Shown here in pieces: positions 22,240 to 33,389 of a stretch of DNA of 64,000 bases (positions are counted from its first letter, which is position 1; each line of letters opens with the position of its first letter). The notes beneath the pieces were generated by a model, which was not told the origin of the DNA, did not search any database, and worked only from the letters and a program-made list of their open reading frames with translations. A program made the translations under genes and the position numbers. The stretch lies in NCBI GenBank assembly GCA_031769625.1, contig JAUIMM010000686.1, positions 3,742,001 to 3,806,000 on the forward strand, in the 5' to 3' direction. The DNA comes from Taudactylus pleione. Its lineage: Eukaryota > Chordata > Amphibia > Anura > Myobatrachidae.

Positions 22240-22512
22240 AGGGGGTGAGTCAATCATTTCCTTAGCCATGCGAATTAATGGGCGCCCAATGTAACAATTC
22301 AGTTGTTTTGGGTGCCCATTATTTCTCACGCTTGTCACACCCAATTAGACTGGTTTTAGTTACATAAAGTGGCTAAACCCGTCTAAAGTCATGTTTAGGG
22401 CACCAAAACCATGGACTTATCGCAGATTTCTGCTCGCCACCTCAGAAGGGTGCAAGCAAAAATACTGGTGGCTATTGCGCCCAAACAGAGCAACAATTGA
22501 GTCATCCATTAT
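22240..22512. mobile_element. Probable MITE, GGCGCCCA-type
   Basis: The left end GGTGAGTCAATCATTTCC and the inverse of the right end GGATGACTCAATTGTTGC form imperfect inverted repeats. Inner words TGGGCGCCCAAT and TTGCGCCCAAAC are inverted around the centre. No direct duplication identified. Non-coding. Confidence 0.5.
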
Positions 22513-22514
22513 TC

Positions 22515-24880
22515 AGATCAGATGGCGAAAACAATGCCCCCTTTAAATACTACCTATACAACATGACTCAACTAAGACTAGACCACTGTACATTGTCATA
22601 ATATAATTCTAATAAGCAGAGAACTGTATCCAGCAACCAAACAAGAACAGCAGTTCTCAGGTTCGGTATAAAAAGATCATATATGTTCAAAACCTGGGAC
22701 TGTTGCTGTAAATCTGGGACACTTTTCAGTCGCAGTCCCCAGTAAGAGTAGGGGGATAGCTGCGATACAGAGTGAAGGTACTATCTGTCCAAGGACATAA
22801 AGTACCAACATTACAATGACCGAACAACAGGTCTATGCCCCACTAAATGTTCTTGTCAAAACATGGTTTATATCTGCTAAAATAATGTTCTAGTATTTGA
22901 TATCTAGCAAGATAATCTTCTGCAGGCTACAGTACTCTGTTAATATAACCTTGTAAATGTCACTGGCTCACATCCTCCTTTATATACTGCTGGTGCGTAA
23001 ATGTAATGTATCTTATTTTCTATTTATTTAAATTGCAATTGAGAAAAATTTGTCCACAGTTTCATTCACTAGGATTAGCTTTACTTTGTTATCCATTACT
23101 TTTGCCTAGGAGCAGCTGCTTTAATTTTGGATATTTGTAAAACAAGCTTGTGAGAGGGTTAACGCTGTCCTACATTATTATTAAGTAACCATTAATCAAT
23201 TGCTGTCAAACAAGCATGGAACTCGCTGACTGGTAACTGAATACAACCCGTTAGGCCAGCACATGGGTTAATGTGGCGTTTCTATGGTTTCCTAAAAATG
23301 GAGGACTGTAGGTCACACATTGGACAGAGGCCTCACATAAAATGTGTGGATTCTTGTGGAAAGCAGATAATGCATTAAGTACAACCTTCAGCCGAATGAT
23401 AAATTACCTCTTTATATGGTGTTGTCCAGGGAGATCCACTGCACAGGGAAACTGAAAAAGACATTTAACACTAGCTAACGTCTTTTGGAAATAAACTTTC
23501 TATATCATCTTCACACTTGAAATGATCAAATTCTTTATTTTTTGTTCTCCTTCCGGTTTGTTTTCAAAAGGTATATTAAGTTTTTCTATATTTTCCACGT
23601 AACGTTGTCAGTAAGCTATAAAGTGCCGTTGCTGCTGTCTGCCTGCAGATGCTGATGAGTTCAGAAAGCCAGTAGGGACAGCAAAACAATACCAAGCTGT
23701 AATATCCTGCTTGGAAATACAAGCTGCCCATTAGTGGTTTGATGTTCTGTGCATTCATCTGCCCCAGCCTTCTGTGTAGACAGAGACAGTATGCATTATG
23801 TTTTCTTTTCTAACATCACCTTTGAGCATACAGTGCATTCTTTTCTCTGTCCATGTTATTTACTTATAAGATATCTCCATTCCCTACAATGTTACTATAA
23901 ATGTATTTAGAAATAGGTGGCTAAATTGGCAATTTAAGATTTTTAATTGTAATACCTTTGTAATAGTACATTCACATTGCTAGTACTGGTTTCACTCCTG
24001 GCAGTAGATACTGCATAAACGGATAAGAACCATAACTTGTATTAGGGATCACTAATCACTGTATTAAAAGAAGTGACTATATATTTGAAGTAATAAAGAA
24101 CACATGTTCGACAGTGAACTCAAAGTGAGCTATTTCTTTAGTCTTTGGTCATCTGTTTTCTACAGTCTGTTGTGCTAGGCTGCTTATGCTTCATAAGGAG
24201 CCATGATCCCTATTGTGAGTTCTCAGGGTCTAATTAAGAACCACATGACCTTGGACTGAAAATGTTCAAGGGCCTATACTGAGTAGGGGAGGAGGTGTGA
24301 CCAGTGCTGTGTGGGTGTGGCTAGTGGCACCTGGGTTTGTACACCTCCTACACCAAATGCATAATTTTCTGGGAAAACTAGAAAAACTATTTCATTACTT
24401 ATGATTTATGGCCAGCTAGTCAGCGCATCATCATGCTGCTTTGGAGTTCCATCCGCTCCATTGTTAATCTGGCCCTGTGAGTTCTGTTGGAGTTCCGTCT
24501 ATGCTCGCTTTATCCAAAATTGACAACTCCAAGTGGCATGTATTGTTAAAGAGGTTATTTTTATGCTTTATGTGCTTATTTTCATTTACCACCTTTTAAA
24601 AGAACCTTCAAACACATGTAATATTTTGACTATCACAAAATTATTTTATTTAGGATGATGAATTGGCAAAAGTACAAATCGTCAGTCACTGACCTTTGTA
24701 AACATGTACCTGATTTCGTAGGTAAACACTTTTTTTGTGATCCATGATAGCACTATCAGATGGAAGAAGTCTAGTGGATTATGAGTATTCATTGCAGAGT
24801 ATAGGTTTGGTGCCATGTTGTTGTTCTGTCATTTATCGTTTCTATTCTACAAGATAATGATCAGGCTCATGTGTTCAGAG
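22515..24880. other. No gene recognised
   Basis: AT-rich sequence with no recognisable exon, RNA gene or repeat boundary. The longest frame (23576-23758) has no motif. Confidence 0.5.
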
Positions 24881-24884
24881 ACTA

Positions 24885-25135
24885 ATTTGGTTGGGGTAGA
24901 TTGGGATGTAGGCGGAATCTCGGCAATCGGGATGCCGGTGGTTAGAATCCTAGCTCCAGAATCCCGACAGCTGTTTTCCTGATGGTAAGGGTTATGGATA
25001 GGCTGCAGGATGGTTAGGGTTAGGCTGCAGGAAAGGTGGGTTAGGGCTAGGGGGAGGGTTAGGATACTCACAAAATTCTGTTGGGATTCTGACCACCATC
25101 ATCTCAACTGCCAGGATTCTGTACCCAACCCATTT
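24885..25135. mobile_element. Hairpin MITE with telomere-like core, copy 2
   Basis: The left arm (GGTTGGGGTAGATTGGGATG, then ATCGGGATGCCGG) and right arm (CAACTGCCAGGATTCTGTAC, then CCAACCCAT) are inverted relatives of the arms at 292-592. The core 24985-25062 has GGTTAGGGTTAGGCTGCAGG and GGGTTAGG units. Confidence 0.75.
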
Positions 25136-25139
25136 GATT

Positions 25140-25540
25140 CATAGACGCCTGTACATGAGTTAATGTGATCACTGATATTTATAGCTCTCTACTTCTGTCT
25201 TCCTATATGTCTGTTTTTTTTTCCCTCACTCTTTTGTCTCCACCCTTGTTTTCTCTCCATCCCTTTTTCTTTCTCTCTCCCCCCTGTTACTGTAGCCTTT
25301 GTAGGTGAAAAGAGTTAGGATGTGATGCTACAGTATGTGATAAACTGGTACTCAGAAGTACGTTTTACATTTTTGGAGAGTTAAGCATAACATATAAGAG
25401 GTGTTACTGTTACCAGGGCTAATACCATCCTGTTACCTAGATTTATTTTTCCCTCAATTTCAAAGGGTTCATTCAACAAACTCCACAGTCAGTTTCCGTC
25501 ACCCAGGAAAACCTTGCTGCAAAATGCATGCAGAATGTAT
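25140..25540. other. No gene recognised
   Basis: A pyrimidine-rich stretch (25195-25295) followed by AT-rich sequence. Nothing recognisable. Confidence 0.45.
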
Positions 25541-25545
25541 TCCAT

Positions 25546-25866
25546 ACTTGCCGACTTTTGGGTGGCAATGGGGGCCGGGCCTGACGGTCCGCTTAATTAA
25601 GCCCCTGCCCCATCATGGTAAATTGCCGCGATTGGAACAAATTGAAATAGGGGTGGGACCAAATGACGCAATTCTTGCAGAATCGTATCATTAAGCCCCG
25701 CCCCCTTCACGGGAACCGCGATTGCCCTGGAAAGTCTCCCCCATTCTGCCTACTTCACTAGGAAGTGGGCAGGAATGCGGGAGAAGTGCCTACTCTACCG
25801 GGGGTGCGGGGGATACCCGAAAAATCGTGAGCCTCCCGCAACTTCCGAGAGAGTAGACATGTATGA
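25546..25866. mobile_element. 'ACTTGCC' MITE, copy 2
   Basis: The left end CCATACTTGCCGACTTTT and right end AGAGAGTAGACATGTATG are imperfect inverted repeats related to the element at 4033-4758. The interior contains repeated AAGCCCC(T/G)(G/C)CCCC and CCGCGATTG words and CCCGAAAAATCGTGAGCCTC. Non-coding. Confidence 0.6.
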
Positions 25867-25869
25867 TGT

Positions 25870-26815
25870 ATTCAAATATATGCACACAGCTCAGCAGCAC
25901 TTCTTCAGTGGTGGTATATGCACACTGTACGTCGTCACGATTATAGAAATGTTTACTTCACTTGCTGCAATAATCAAACCTTAGATCAATAATGTGTGTG
26001 AGTGGTCTGGTCAAGCTCGCACAGGGTGGTAGTGAAATGTCAGATACTGGTGGATGTTTCTCCACTCTGTGCCATGCTGTGCGAAGACACTTTTATTGGC
26101 CCCTTTTTCTATGAATTTAATATAGTGCTCTTTGCTCTTCCTACGGCAAATCACATTTTTAGACACAGTATGGCCAATGTAATAAAAGACTTACATCATG
26201 CAAGTAACACGTAACAAAGACTGTTCCGATGCCGTCCTGCTTTCATCTTTAATTTAAGACCAAAGTGAAAAGCTTAAATAACTGAAGGGAATGGGCACAC
26301 AATGATTGAAAGCTGGACTTTGAAGTGATGATTTGTTCTTGCTACTATACGAATTTCAGGTGTATTGATAAACCTGTGTACTATACATGTAGGCGTAGAT
26401 TGGTTTTCCAGATGTGTATTGAAACACTGTATGTAGACAAATATGTGCATTTTGTGCAGATAGATAAGCAGTTTGGGTCTGCATTTTGTGGGGTACAGTA
26501 CATATAATGTTTATATAATGTAGTGTTTAAATCATGTTTAGTACTTGTATTTTACATATTACCAAAGAGTCTAATGTGGACAAACAACCAAATCACCAAT
26601 TTACTATTGCAAAAATACAAATTAAACAGGGAGAATTAATACTATGTCTTGGGTCACAAAGCACCAGCAGTGAGCTGAATGTAAAACTGATCTATGCACT
26701 ACTAAATGTACTTGTTAGCATGGTCTATCTATTAAATGAATGTCATAGTAAACATACCATCCATTTGTGTAGCGGATTGAGAATTGTACAACAGTATGTC
26801 CTAATACAAATATTC
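25870..26815. other. No gene recognised
   Basis: AT-rich sequence with short frames lacking motifs (26325-26507, 26534-26824). Nothing identifiable. Confidence 0.45.
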
Positions 26816-26819
26816 AGAC

Positions 26820-27450
26820 TTTGATAACAGGAGAAAAAGGTAGAGGTGCCAGTTCCAGAGCATTATTGAGTCATTGCATAAAAGTTTGATATATGAAGGG
26901 AATGTCCTCTCACTCCCATCATTAATAATCATGAAAAAATGAAAAGAACAGAGCTTTTTGGCCTCCCAGTATGCAACTGTCAAAATACTATCATGAATCC
27001 TGGTGAATTGTACTGTGTAGTAGAACGTATACTGTGCATCTGATGAGACACAATACATTTTTTTTTTCTTTACTACAAATTCATTGGATTTTAACATGAA
27101 GGTTTTCCTGGATGGTTCAAGTAGAAGTAATGGTGCATTTGATAGCTACACGTAGATATTGAATACATTTATTATGGCACTTGCCGAGGACTCTTCCATT
27201 CTGTAGCCTTGGTAGCCTATAATTCAAAAGTTGAAAGCAAGCATCCCATATATAGGTCCTTTATGTTTGGGCATTCCCACCAGCAATGTGGAGGAGGCCC
27301 ACATCACAACACTAGGGGAGCTGAACCCATATTTGCCAGTTACTGCAAGTAATCCTCAATAGTATTCTGTAACTGGGACATTCACATTGTATTAAATCTT
27401 CTCCTGTCTCATGCCATAACAATATGTAGCTCAATATTAGACGAGTCCAT
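26820..27450 (-). pseudogene. L1-type ORF2 C-terminal relic (probable)
   Basis: On the minus strand, about 27310-27250 reads PPPHCWWECPNIK, which fits the cysteine-rich C-terminal segment of L1/Tx1-type ORF2 proteins (consensus HxWWxCP). The flanking sequence on both sides is interrupted by stops and frameshifts, so the extent (26820-27450) is a guess around the motif. No reverse transcriptase or endonuclease motif was found nearby. An A-run near 27059-27067 is not clearly a tail. Could be coincidence, but the six-residue core HCWWEC is unusual. Confidence 0.45.
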
Positions 27451-27689
27451 AGGCTCACCATAAAGTTTTTAAACTTCAGGGAGACAACTGTTGTTCCCTC
27501 CATTTTATTACTTATTTAATGTTAAAATTCCTTCAAACATGTACAGCCAGGGCCAAAAGTTTTGAGAATGACTGTGTATTGGCTTTCACAAAGTTTGCTG
27601 CTTCTGTGTTTTTAGACCTTTTTGTCAGATGTTACTATGGTATACTGAAGTGTCAAAGGCTTTTATTGACAATTACATTAAGTTTATGC

Positions 27690-28682
27690 AAAGAGTCAAT
27701 ATTTGCAATGTTGACCATTCTTTTTCGCGACACCTGTCAATCAACTTCTGAGCCACATACTGACTGATGGGCGCCCATTCTTGCCTAAGCAATGCTTGGA
27801 GTTTGTCAGAATTTGTGGATTTTTGTTTGTCCACACGCCTCTTGAGGATTGACCACAAGTTCTCAGTGGGATTAAGGTCTGGAGAGTTTCCTGGCCATGG
27901 ACCCAAAATTTTGATGTTTTGTTCCCCGAGCCACCTAGTAATCACTTTTGCCTTATGGCAAGGTGCTACATCATGGTGGAAAAGGCATTGTTCGTCATGA
28001 AACTGTTCTTTGATGGTTGGGAGAAGTTGCTTTTGGAGGATGTTTTGGTACCATTCTTTATTCGTGGGTGTGTTCTTAGCCAAGGGAGTGGGATCACTCA
28101 CAATTTTGCCTGAGAAGCAAGCATTCATGGTCTCAGGATGCTTTACTGTTGGCATGACACAGGACTGATGGCAGCACTCACCTTTCCTTCTCTGGACAAG
28201 CGTTTTTCCAGATGCCCCAAACAATCTGAAAGGGGGTTCATCAGAGAAAATAACCTTACCCCAGTCCTCAGCAGTCCCTGTACCTTTTGCAGAATATCAG
28301 TCTGTCCCTGATGTTTTTCCTGGAGATAAGTGGCTTCTTTGCTGCCCTTCTTGACACCAGGCCATCCTCCAAAAGTCTCTGCCTCACTGTGCGTGAAGTT
28401 GCACTCACTGCCTGCCTGCTGCCATTCCTGAGCAAGCTCTGCACTGGTGGTGCCCCGATCCCGCAGCTGAATCAATTTTAGGAGACGGTCCTGGCGCTTG
28501 CTGGATGTTCTTGGGTGCCCTAAAGCCTTCTTCACAACTATTGAACCTCTCTCCTTGAAGGTCTTGATGATCCGATTAATGGTTGATTTAGGTGCAATCT
28601 TACTAGCAGCAATATCCTTGCCTGTGAAGCCCTATTTGTGCAAAGCAATGATGACTGCACGTGTTTCCTTGCAGGTATCCAT
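27690..28682 (-). pseudogene. Tc1-like transposase, frameshifted
   Basis: The start codon is at 28682-28680 (MDTCKETRAVI), followed by an in-frame stop at about codon 17. The N-terminal half (28535-28143) has a paired-type DNA-binding region with STINRIIKTFKERGSI-like helix-turn-helix sequence. After a frameshift near 28250-28220 the catalytic part (28224-27690) shows FSDE-type sequence, then LFHHDVAPCHKAKVITRWL (second aspartate), then SPDLNPTENLWSILKRRV (glutamate), i.e. the DDE triad residues are still visible. The C-terminus is altered by a small deletion relative to copy A near 27728. Stops and frameshifts mean no functional protein. Roughly 330 codons, the usual Tc1 length. Confidence 0.88.
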
Positions 28683-28894
28683 GGTTAATAGAGGAAGTAC
28701 AATGATTTCAAGATCCACCCTCCTTTTAAAGCTTCCAGTCTGTTATTCTAACTCAGTCAGCATGACAGAGTGATCTCCAGCCTTGTCCTCGTCAACACTC
28801 TCACCTGTGTTAATGAGAGAATCACTGACATGTCGTCAGCTGGTCCTTTTGTGGCAGGGCTGAAATACAGTGGAAATTTTGTTTTTGGGATTAA

Positions 28895-29443
28895 GGGCCT
28901 GATTCAGACCGGCTCGTGAGCGCTATGCGCTCGCGAGCGGGTCGATGTTAGGCCACTGCGCATGCGCACACTGGAACTGGCTCCGATGTGCGCTTGCGCG
29001 AGACCCAGCTAGCGACGGCCGCTCCGCCGCTTCGGGTCTCGCACCAAAAGGGGGCGGCTGTCGATTTTGATCGACAGCTCGCACCGTTTTGGAGGTGTGG
29101 CGTGGGGGTGGCTTCACAAACGGAGGCATTCCCATGCGAACGCCTGCCGTTTGAGGGCGGCGCCACTGACATCACCAGTGATGTCAGTGGGAGAGCTTCC
29201 TGCTCTATTAGAGCCAGAAGCTCTCTGGGGCTTGCGGCCACGAGATCCTACCACAAGGGTCTCGTTGCAAGCCCGATGGTTGCGATCGTCTTGACCATTG
29301 TGACCATCATCCTGGCCGCTCGCAATACCTGTGGGTGGTCACCCACAGCTATGCGAGCGGCCCGGAGGCCGCACCAAAACAAAAAAAACCTGCCTGATTC
29401 AGAGCGAGCGCTCTTTCAGAGCCTCCGGCTCTGAATCAGGGCC
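28895..29443. mobile_element. Hairpin-chain MITE, copy 2 (TAA duplication)
   Basis: The ends GGGCCTGATTCAGA (28895-28908) and the inverse of TCTGAATCAGGGCC (29430-29443) are flanked by TAA (28892-28894 and 29444-29446). The 549 bp shows the same hairpin order as the 14063 copy. It also has a 26-bp CACTGACATCAC/GTGATGTCAGTG hairpin (about 29162-29187) and a GAGAGCTTC/GAAGCTCTC hairpin (about 29192-29226). It interrupts a Tc1-like element and is therefore younger than it. Confidence 0.88.
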
Positions 29444-29605
29444 TAAGTTCATTGTCATGGCAAAGAGGGACATTTCAATTGCAATTCATCTGATCACTCT
29501 TCATGACATTCTGGAGTATATGCAAATTGCCATCATAAAAACGGAAGCAGCAGACTTTGTGAAAACCAATACTTGTGTCATTCTCAACTTTTGGCCATGG
29601 CTGTA

Positions 29606-29785
29606 TGTGTTAATTTTGTCAGGATACAATTAACCTACCAGTATGTATGTTTGGTTTTTTTTGTGTGGGAGGAAACTGGAACATACAAACTTCACACAGT
29701 TTGGCCATGGATTGGGACTTGAACTCGTGACATCAGGGCTGTGGGACAATAATGCTAACCACTACACCACTGTGCTGCCCCCTAC
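29606..29785 (-). mobile_element. V-SINE fragment (tRNA-like head and centre)
   Basis: On the minus strand: GGCAGCACAGTGGTGTAGTG, a GTTAGCATTA A-box-like segment (about 29752-29761), a diverged B box around 29710-29722, then the V-SINE centre TTTCCTCCCACAC and GGTAGGTTAATTG. It stops at the Tc1 element's TA (29604-29605), so the Tc1 insertion may have split this SINE. On the left side of the Tc1 element only a weak remnant (ATTTTATTACTTATTTA) could be the other half. Confidence 0.75.
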
Positions 29786-29984
29786 GTAACTACATACAAT
29801 GTAGGAGATCGGAGATAACTGGACCGATAGGCTTATATGACATGGGTTGCTATTTTGGACTTAATATTTAATACCTCTTTCCATTCAAACTTTTCCATAA
29901 ATCAGCTTCCTGTCCGTGATGGAAGGGTGGATTAATGAATTAAGAGTGTGAGCAGTGAACATGTGTGTGTATAATTTAACCTTT

Positions 29985-30360
29985 TGGGCCTGATCAGAGA
30001 AGCACGCAATATGAACACAATGCTGATATTCACGTAGTTGAGCAATTATTTGCCACTATGCATGCACAAAAAAGTTCTGAACACCCCTACGACGCACGCA
30101 TTACACAGTGAGTGAGGAGCGTGCAAATCAACGGTGACAGACTCAGAAAAACTAAAATTTTAGGAGTTTGGCACATAACGGTCTGATCTTAGTCCCCACT
30201 GATGATAATGGGTACTGCGATCTCCACCAGTAGTTAGCCTTTTGCAGTAGATTCTGTGAAATCTCCTATGGCTATTAGTACACAGCGGTGATACATAAGT
30301 TTGTGCATAATGTTATGAAGAACTGCCTTGATAAATAGGCCACTAAACATCACTTTTTGA
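29985..30360. repeat. TTTATACCATCTTCAG-type interspersed repeat, copy 2 (partial)
   Basis: GGTCTGATCTTAGTCCCCA, AATGGGTACTGCGATCTC and ATAAATAGGCCAC match words in the repeat at 15150-15565 and 51925-52265. The left boundary is uncertain (GGGCCTGATCAGAGAAGC near 29986). Confidence 0.4.
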
Positions 30361-30364
30361 AAAA

Positions 30365-30765
30365 AAAATAAACTGCTCCATTTATCAATAGACCTAACCC
30401 CTTTACTACTTACTAAAGGGGTTATGTCAGCCTGTCAATATTTAACAAACAACTGTGTGTCACTACATTGCGGTCTCCATTGCTTCAGCGAAGCCTTCCA
30501 GGCACCACCAGGTTTCTGTGTCAAGCGCATGACCTAGAAACTCGTCGCTGACAGTGATAGGCTGCCAGCAACAGAGCTTTAGATGACCCTGAGGAAGGAG
30601 AGAGTTTCTGGACCTCACTGGAGGGGTAAGTAATGATGAATATCAGTGACTTTTATATGTTGCTATCACTGCGATACTAAATTAAATATGCAGATGGTAC
30701 TTAAATGTAAACAATGTGGTTGGGTCCAAAAAATAGTATCACATTTAATATATTTCCATAAACAT
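30365..30765. other. No gene recognised
   Basis: Unique-looking sequence between repeats. A small ATCACTG inverted repeat lies near 30645-30670. No gene. Confidence 0.45.
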
Positions 30766-30767
30766 TC

Positions 30768-31362
30768 AAAGTATATTTGATAAATATTAAAAATTAAAAC
30801 TTTATAATTGAGGCTCAAATTGTTAAAACTTTCCAAAGACCGGACTATTCAGTGGAAGTAGTTATGTCCATTCTACTTGTGCACTTTAAAGTCAGTCACC
30901 TGTAATAGTATACAAAGAAGTGATATTCCGGTATAAGTCCAGCAAAGTAGGAGAGGTATTACTCAGTTTATGAGGTGTCGTATGGATCCTACTGGCAAGA
31001 TGCTGAAGCCGTAAGGGTGCGGGAGGATGGCTAATATTATCTAATAAATTATGCTAGTCCGGGAATGGTAAGAGTGCACAGTGGGTGTCTTGTTCAAAGT
31101 GTCAGTGCAAGGGCTCAACATATTTCAATGTGGAAGTACCAACATCTTCCTCAGGAGCTTATCCTTTTGAGGAAGATGTGGGTACTTCCGCATTGAAACT
31201 CTTTGAGACCTTGCAGTGACAATTTGAACAAGACACCCACTGTGGACTCTTACCATCTCCGGACCAGCATACTTTAATAGACCGGTCTATGAAACATTTT
31301 AATTATTTGAGTCTCATTTAGTTGGTTTTTATTTTTCAAATTTATCAAATATACTTTGAATG
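30768..31362. mobile_element. Foldback element with asymmetric arms
   Basis: Outer arms: 30768-30868 (CATTCAAAGTATATTTGATA onward) pairs with 31278-31362 (ending TATCAAATATACTTTGAATG). Inner arms: about 31042-31140 (CAGTGGGTGTCTTGTTCAAA, CAATGTGGAAGTACC) pairs with about 31150-31272 (GGTACTTCCGCATTG, GAACAAGACACCCACTG) around a short loop with AGGAGCTTATCC. The left side carries about 170 bp (30870-31040) between outer and inner arm that has no counterpart on the right. No coding sequence. Words such as CCTCAGGAGC/GAGGAAGATG resemble other amphibian foldback repeats. Confidence 0.78.
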
Positions 31363-31364
31363 TG

Positions 31365-32030
31365 CAATTAGTGCAGCAGCTCGTAAGGTTATTTTACAAG
31401 TATGGATACACCCTGAACTGCCATCTTTGTTCTTATTTAAGGTTAAACTCTTTTATCTTTTCCCGGATGGAATGAGTGGGAGTAGTGTTGGAGGGAGACA
31501 AGAAAGTGGAACAGGTTTTTGGTGTGTAGGAAAGCTACATTACAACTTTATCCAGTGCCATTAGATCTCAACTCCACGGCTCATTGTCCAATACTGTTTG
31601 GTATATGTCCCGAATGTTAGAGGGTGATCCTCCCATTGCCCTCTAGTTTTTTCTTTCTCAATTGGTTATGAAGGATTTAAGGGGAGGGGGCGAGCACAAC
31701 CCTTTTTCTTTTTTTCTTTTGTTTATTGTTTTTTATCAGCCATTATTGCTGTACATTAAGATGATGGTATCATATATTTTGTTTCTTGTTCTCTGTGAAT
31801 CGTCATCGCCTTAAAGGTTACCCTTAACCTCTATACTGTTTTGTTTCCAAATCTCATATTGTAACAAAAGTCATTTGAATTACTGATTTTATACAACTTC
31901 TTTTGTGTTATACCTTTTCTGACAATGTGATACACCTATCATTTATTTGTCATATGCAGTTTTAACATTTTATTTGTCATATGCAGCTGTAACATTCATT
32001 GCTTCGATAAAAGTACATTTAAAAATAAAT
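31365..32030. other. No gene recognised
   Basis: AT-rich sequence with T-runs. The direct repeat ATTTGTCATATGCAG(T/C) occurs twice at about 31947-31988. A (TA)n microsatellite follows at about 32031-32054. Confidence 0.45.
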
Positions 32031-32054
32031 ATATAAATATATATATATATATAT

Positions 32055-32258
32055 GTAAAAAACAAAAAAGAGGGGCACTCACCAGGCTTGTAAAAAGTTA
32101 TTCCAATTTTAATTCACATAATGTAACTCACTTGACGTTTCGGTCACAATCTGTGATCTTCTTCAGGAGTAGCAACACAGGTTATAAATGAACAGCATCT
32201 GCAACAACGGATACAGGTTTTTTTAACAAGCCTGGTGAGTGCCCCTCTTTTGTTTTAC
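32055..32258. mobile_element. Short foldback element (~204 bp)
   Basis: The ends GTAAAAAACAAAAAAGAGGG (32055-32074), followed by GCACTCACCAGGCTTGT, are matched by the inverse ACAAGCCTGGTGAGTGC, then CCCTCTTTTGTTTTAC (to 32258). The interior contains TGACGTTTCGGTCACAA and ATCTTCTTCAGGAGT, words common in vertebrate foldback-type repeats. It sits directly next to a (TA)n tract. Confidence 0.75.
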
Positions 32259-32259
32259 A

Positions 32260-33385
32260 TAATCAATTCAATCAATTTTATTGACCCAACTGTATTGATT
32301 ACGTTTATTTTTATTGTGCTGCATATACCCATAGAGCTGTTCTCTTCTATTTTATATCTGTACTTGTATACAGGAAGTTTAACATAGCAGCTGCAGGCAG
32401 CGCCGATACGGCCTAGTGTTGTATATATTTAATCCGCTGGTATTTAGATTTGTTGGTAAATGGGGATCAAAATATTTATATAGTATATATATGTGGAGAA
32501 GCATTAAAATATCATTTTAAATGATCAGTGCTGTCAGAAATGTTACATCACATATAGATGCCCAACATATATTTCAATCTCTAGAGATTTTCATTAGATA
32601 AATGTATATAAATGTAAATATACTGTATATATAATTTTATTTATCTTTGTCCAAGAAGCAACAAAAGTACAGCTTACTAAATCTGGGACCATGATCTTCC
32701 TCCTATGAGCTTATAAACCACCCCAAGCCTTTAATGTGACCTGCTATAAAACTTCTGAGGGCTTAATTTTATTACATTATTTTATATTCAAATGTTTCAT
32801 CCAGAGATTATATAATAAGTAACATTTATGTAGCCGATCACATCAAAAATGCATACACAATACTGCTTTAGTTTCTTTGACCTTTGTGGCAAATCAGAGC
32901 CCGTAATGTTTCAGTACTGTTTGTTTCAGAGCTCAGCCAACACACCAGCTCTAATTGTATGATGTGGACTTGAAGTGGGTTTTTATCCTCAGATGCAAAT
33001 TACTTTCAGCCTCTGATAAACACTTCTCAAGGGAGGGGTGCCAGTACCCTGTAATGAGTTCTAGAATTGCGCGATTTTGGCTTAAAAATAAAGATAACTT
33101 ATGTTTATTTAAATAGATTAATATCTTCTGAGATTGACCGATACAACAAAAGTGAAAACCAAATATACAAATAAATGTTGTCCAAGAAGCTTTATTGCAT
33201 GCTAACGTAGATATTTTTGCATAATTTGGTTAAAGGACAGAAGTTAATTTCTATTTAAGTAACATAGTGATAGGTGATTTGCCATATGCCTATGCTGACT
33301 TGCTTTGCACTGTATTTGGTTTGAAGTTACCTCAACTCGAATATTTGTAAAAATAGTTATTAATAGGTCATTGTAATGTGATGTA
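32260..33385. other. No gene recognised; possible conserved non-coding stretch
   Basis: No exon or repeat identified. The part about 32860-33060 is balanced, unrepetitive sequence and is a reasonable place to look for conserved non-coding DNA, but nothing in the sequence proves it. Confidence 0.35.
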
Positions 33386-33389
33386 GTTA

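Larger units (their letters stand above)
27544..29603 (-). mobile_element. Tc1-like DNA transposon, copy B, with nested MITE
   Basis: The left terminal repeat begins CAGCCAGGGCCAAAAGTTTT (27544-27563), and the right end is the inverse of CTTTTGGCCATGGCTG (to 29603). TA lies immediately outside both ends (27542-27543 and 29604-29605). The inner parts of the terminal repeats (TGTATTGGCTTTCACAAAGT and ACTTTGTGAAAACCAATACT) also match. The minus strand carries a broken transposase gene. A hairpin-chain MITE (28895-29443) is inserted in the region upstream of the gene, adding about 552 bp with its TAA duplication; the original element was therefore about 1.5 kb, normal for the family. Confidence 0.92.
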
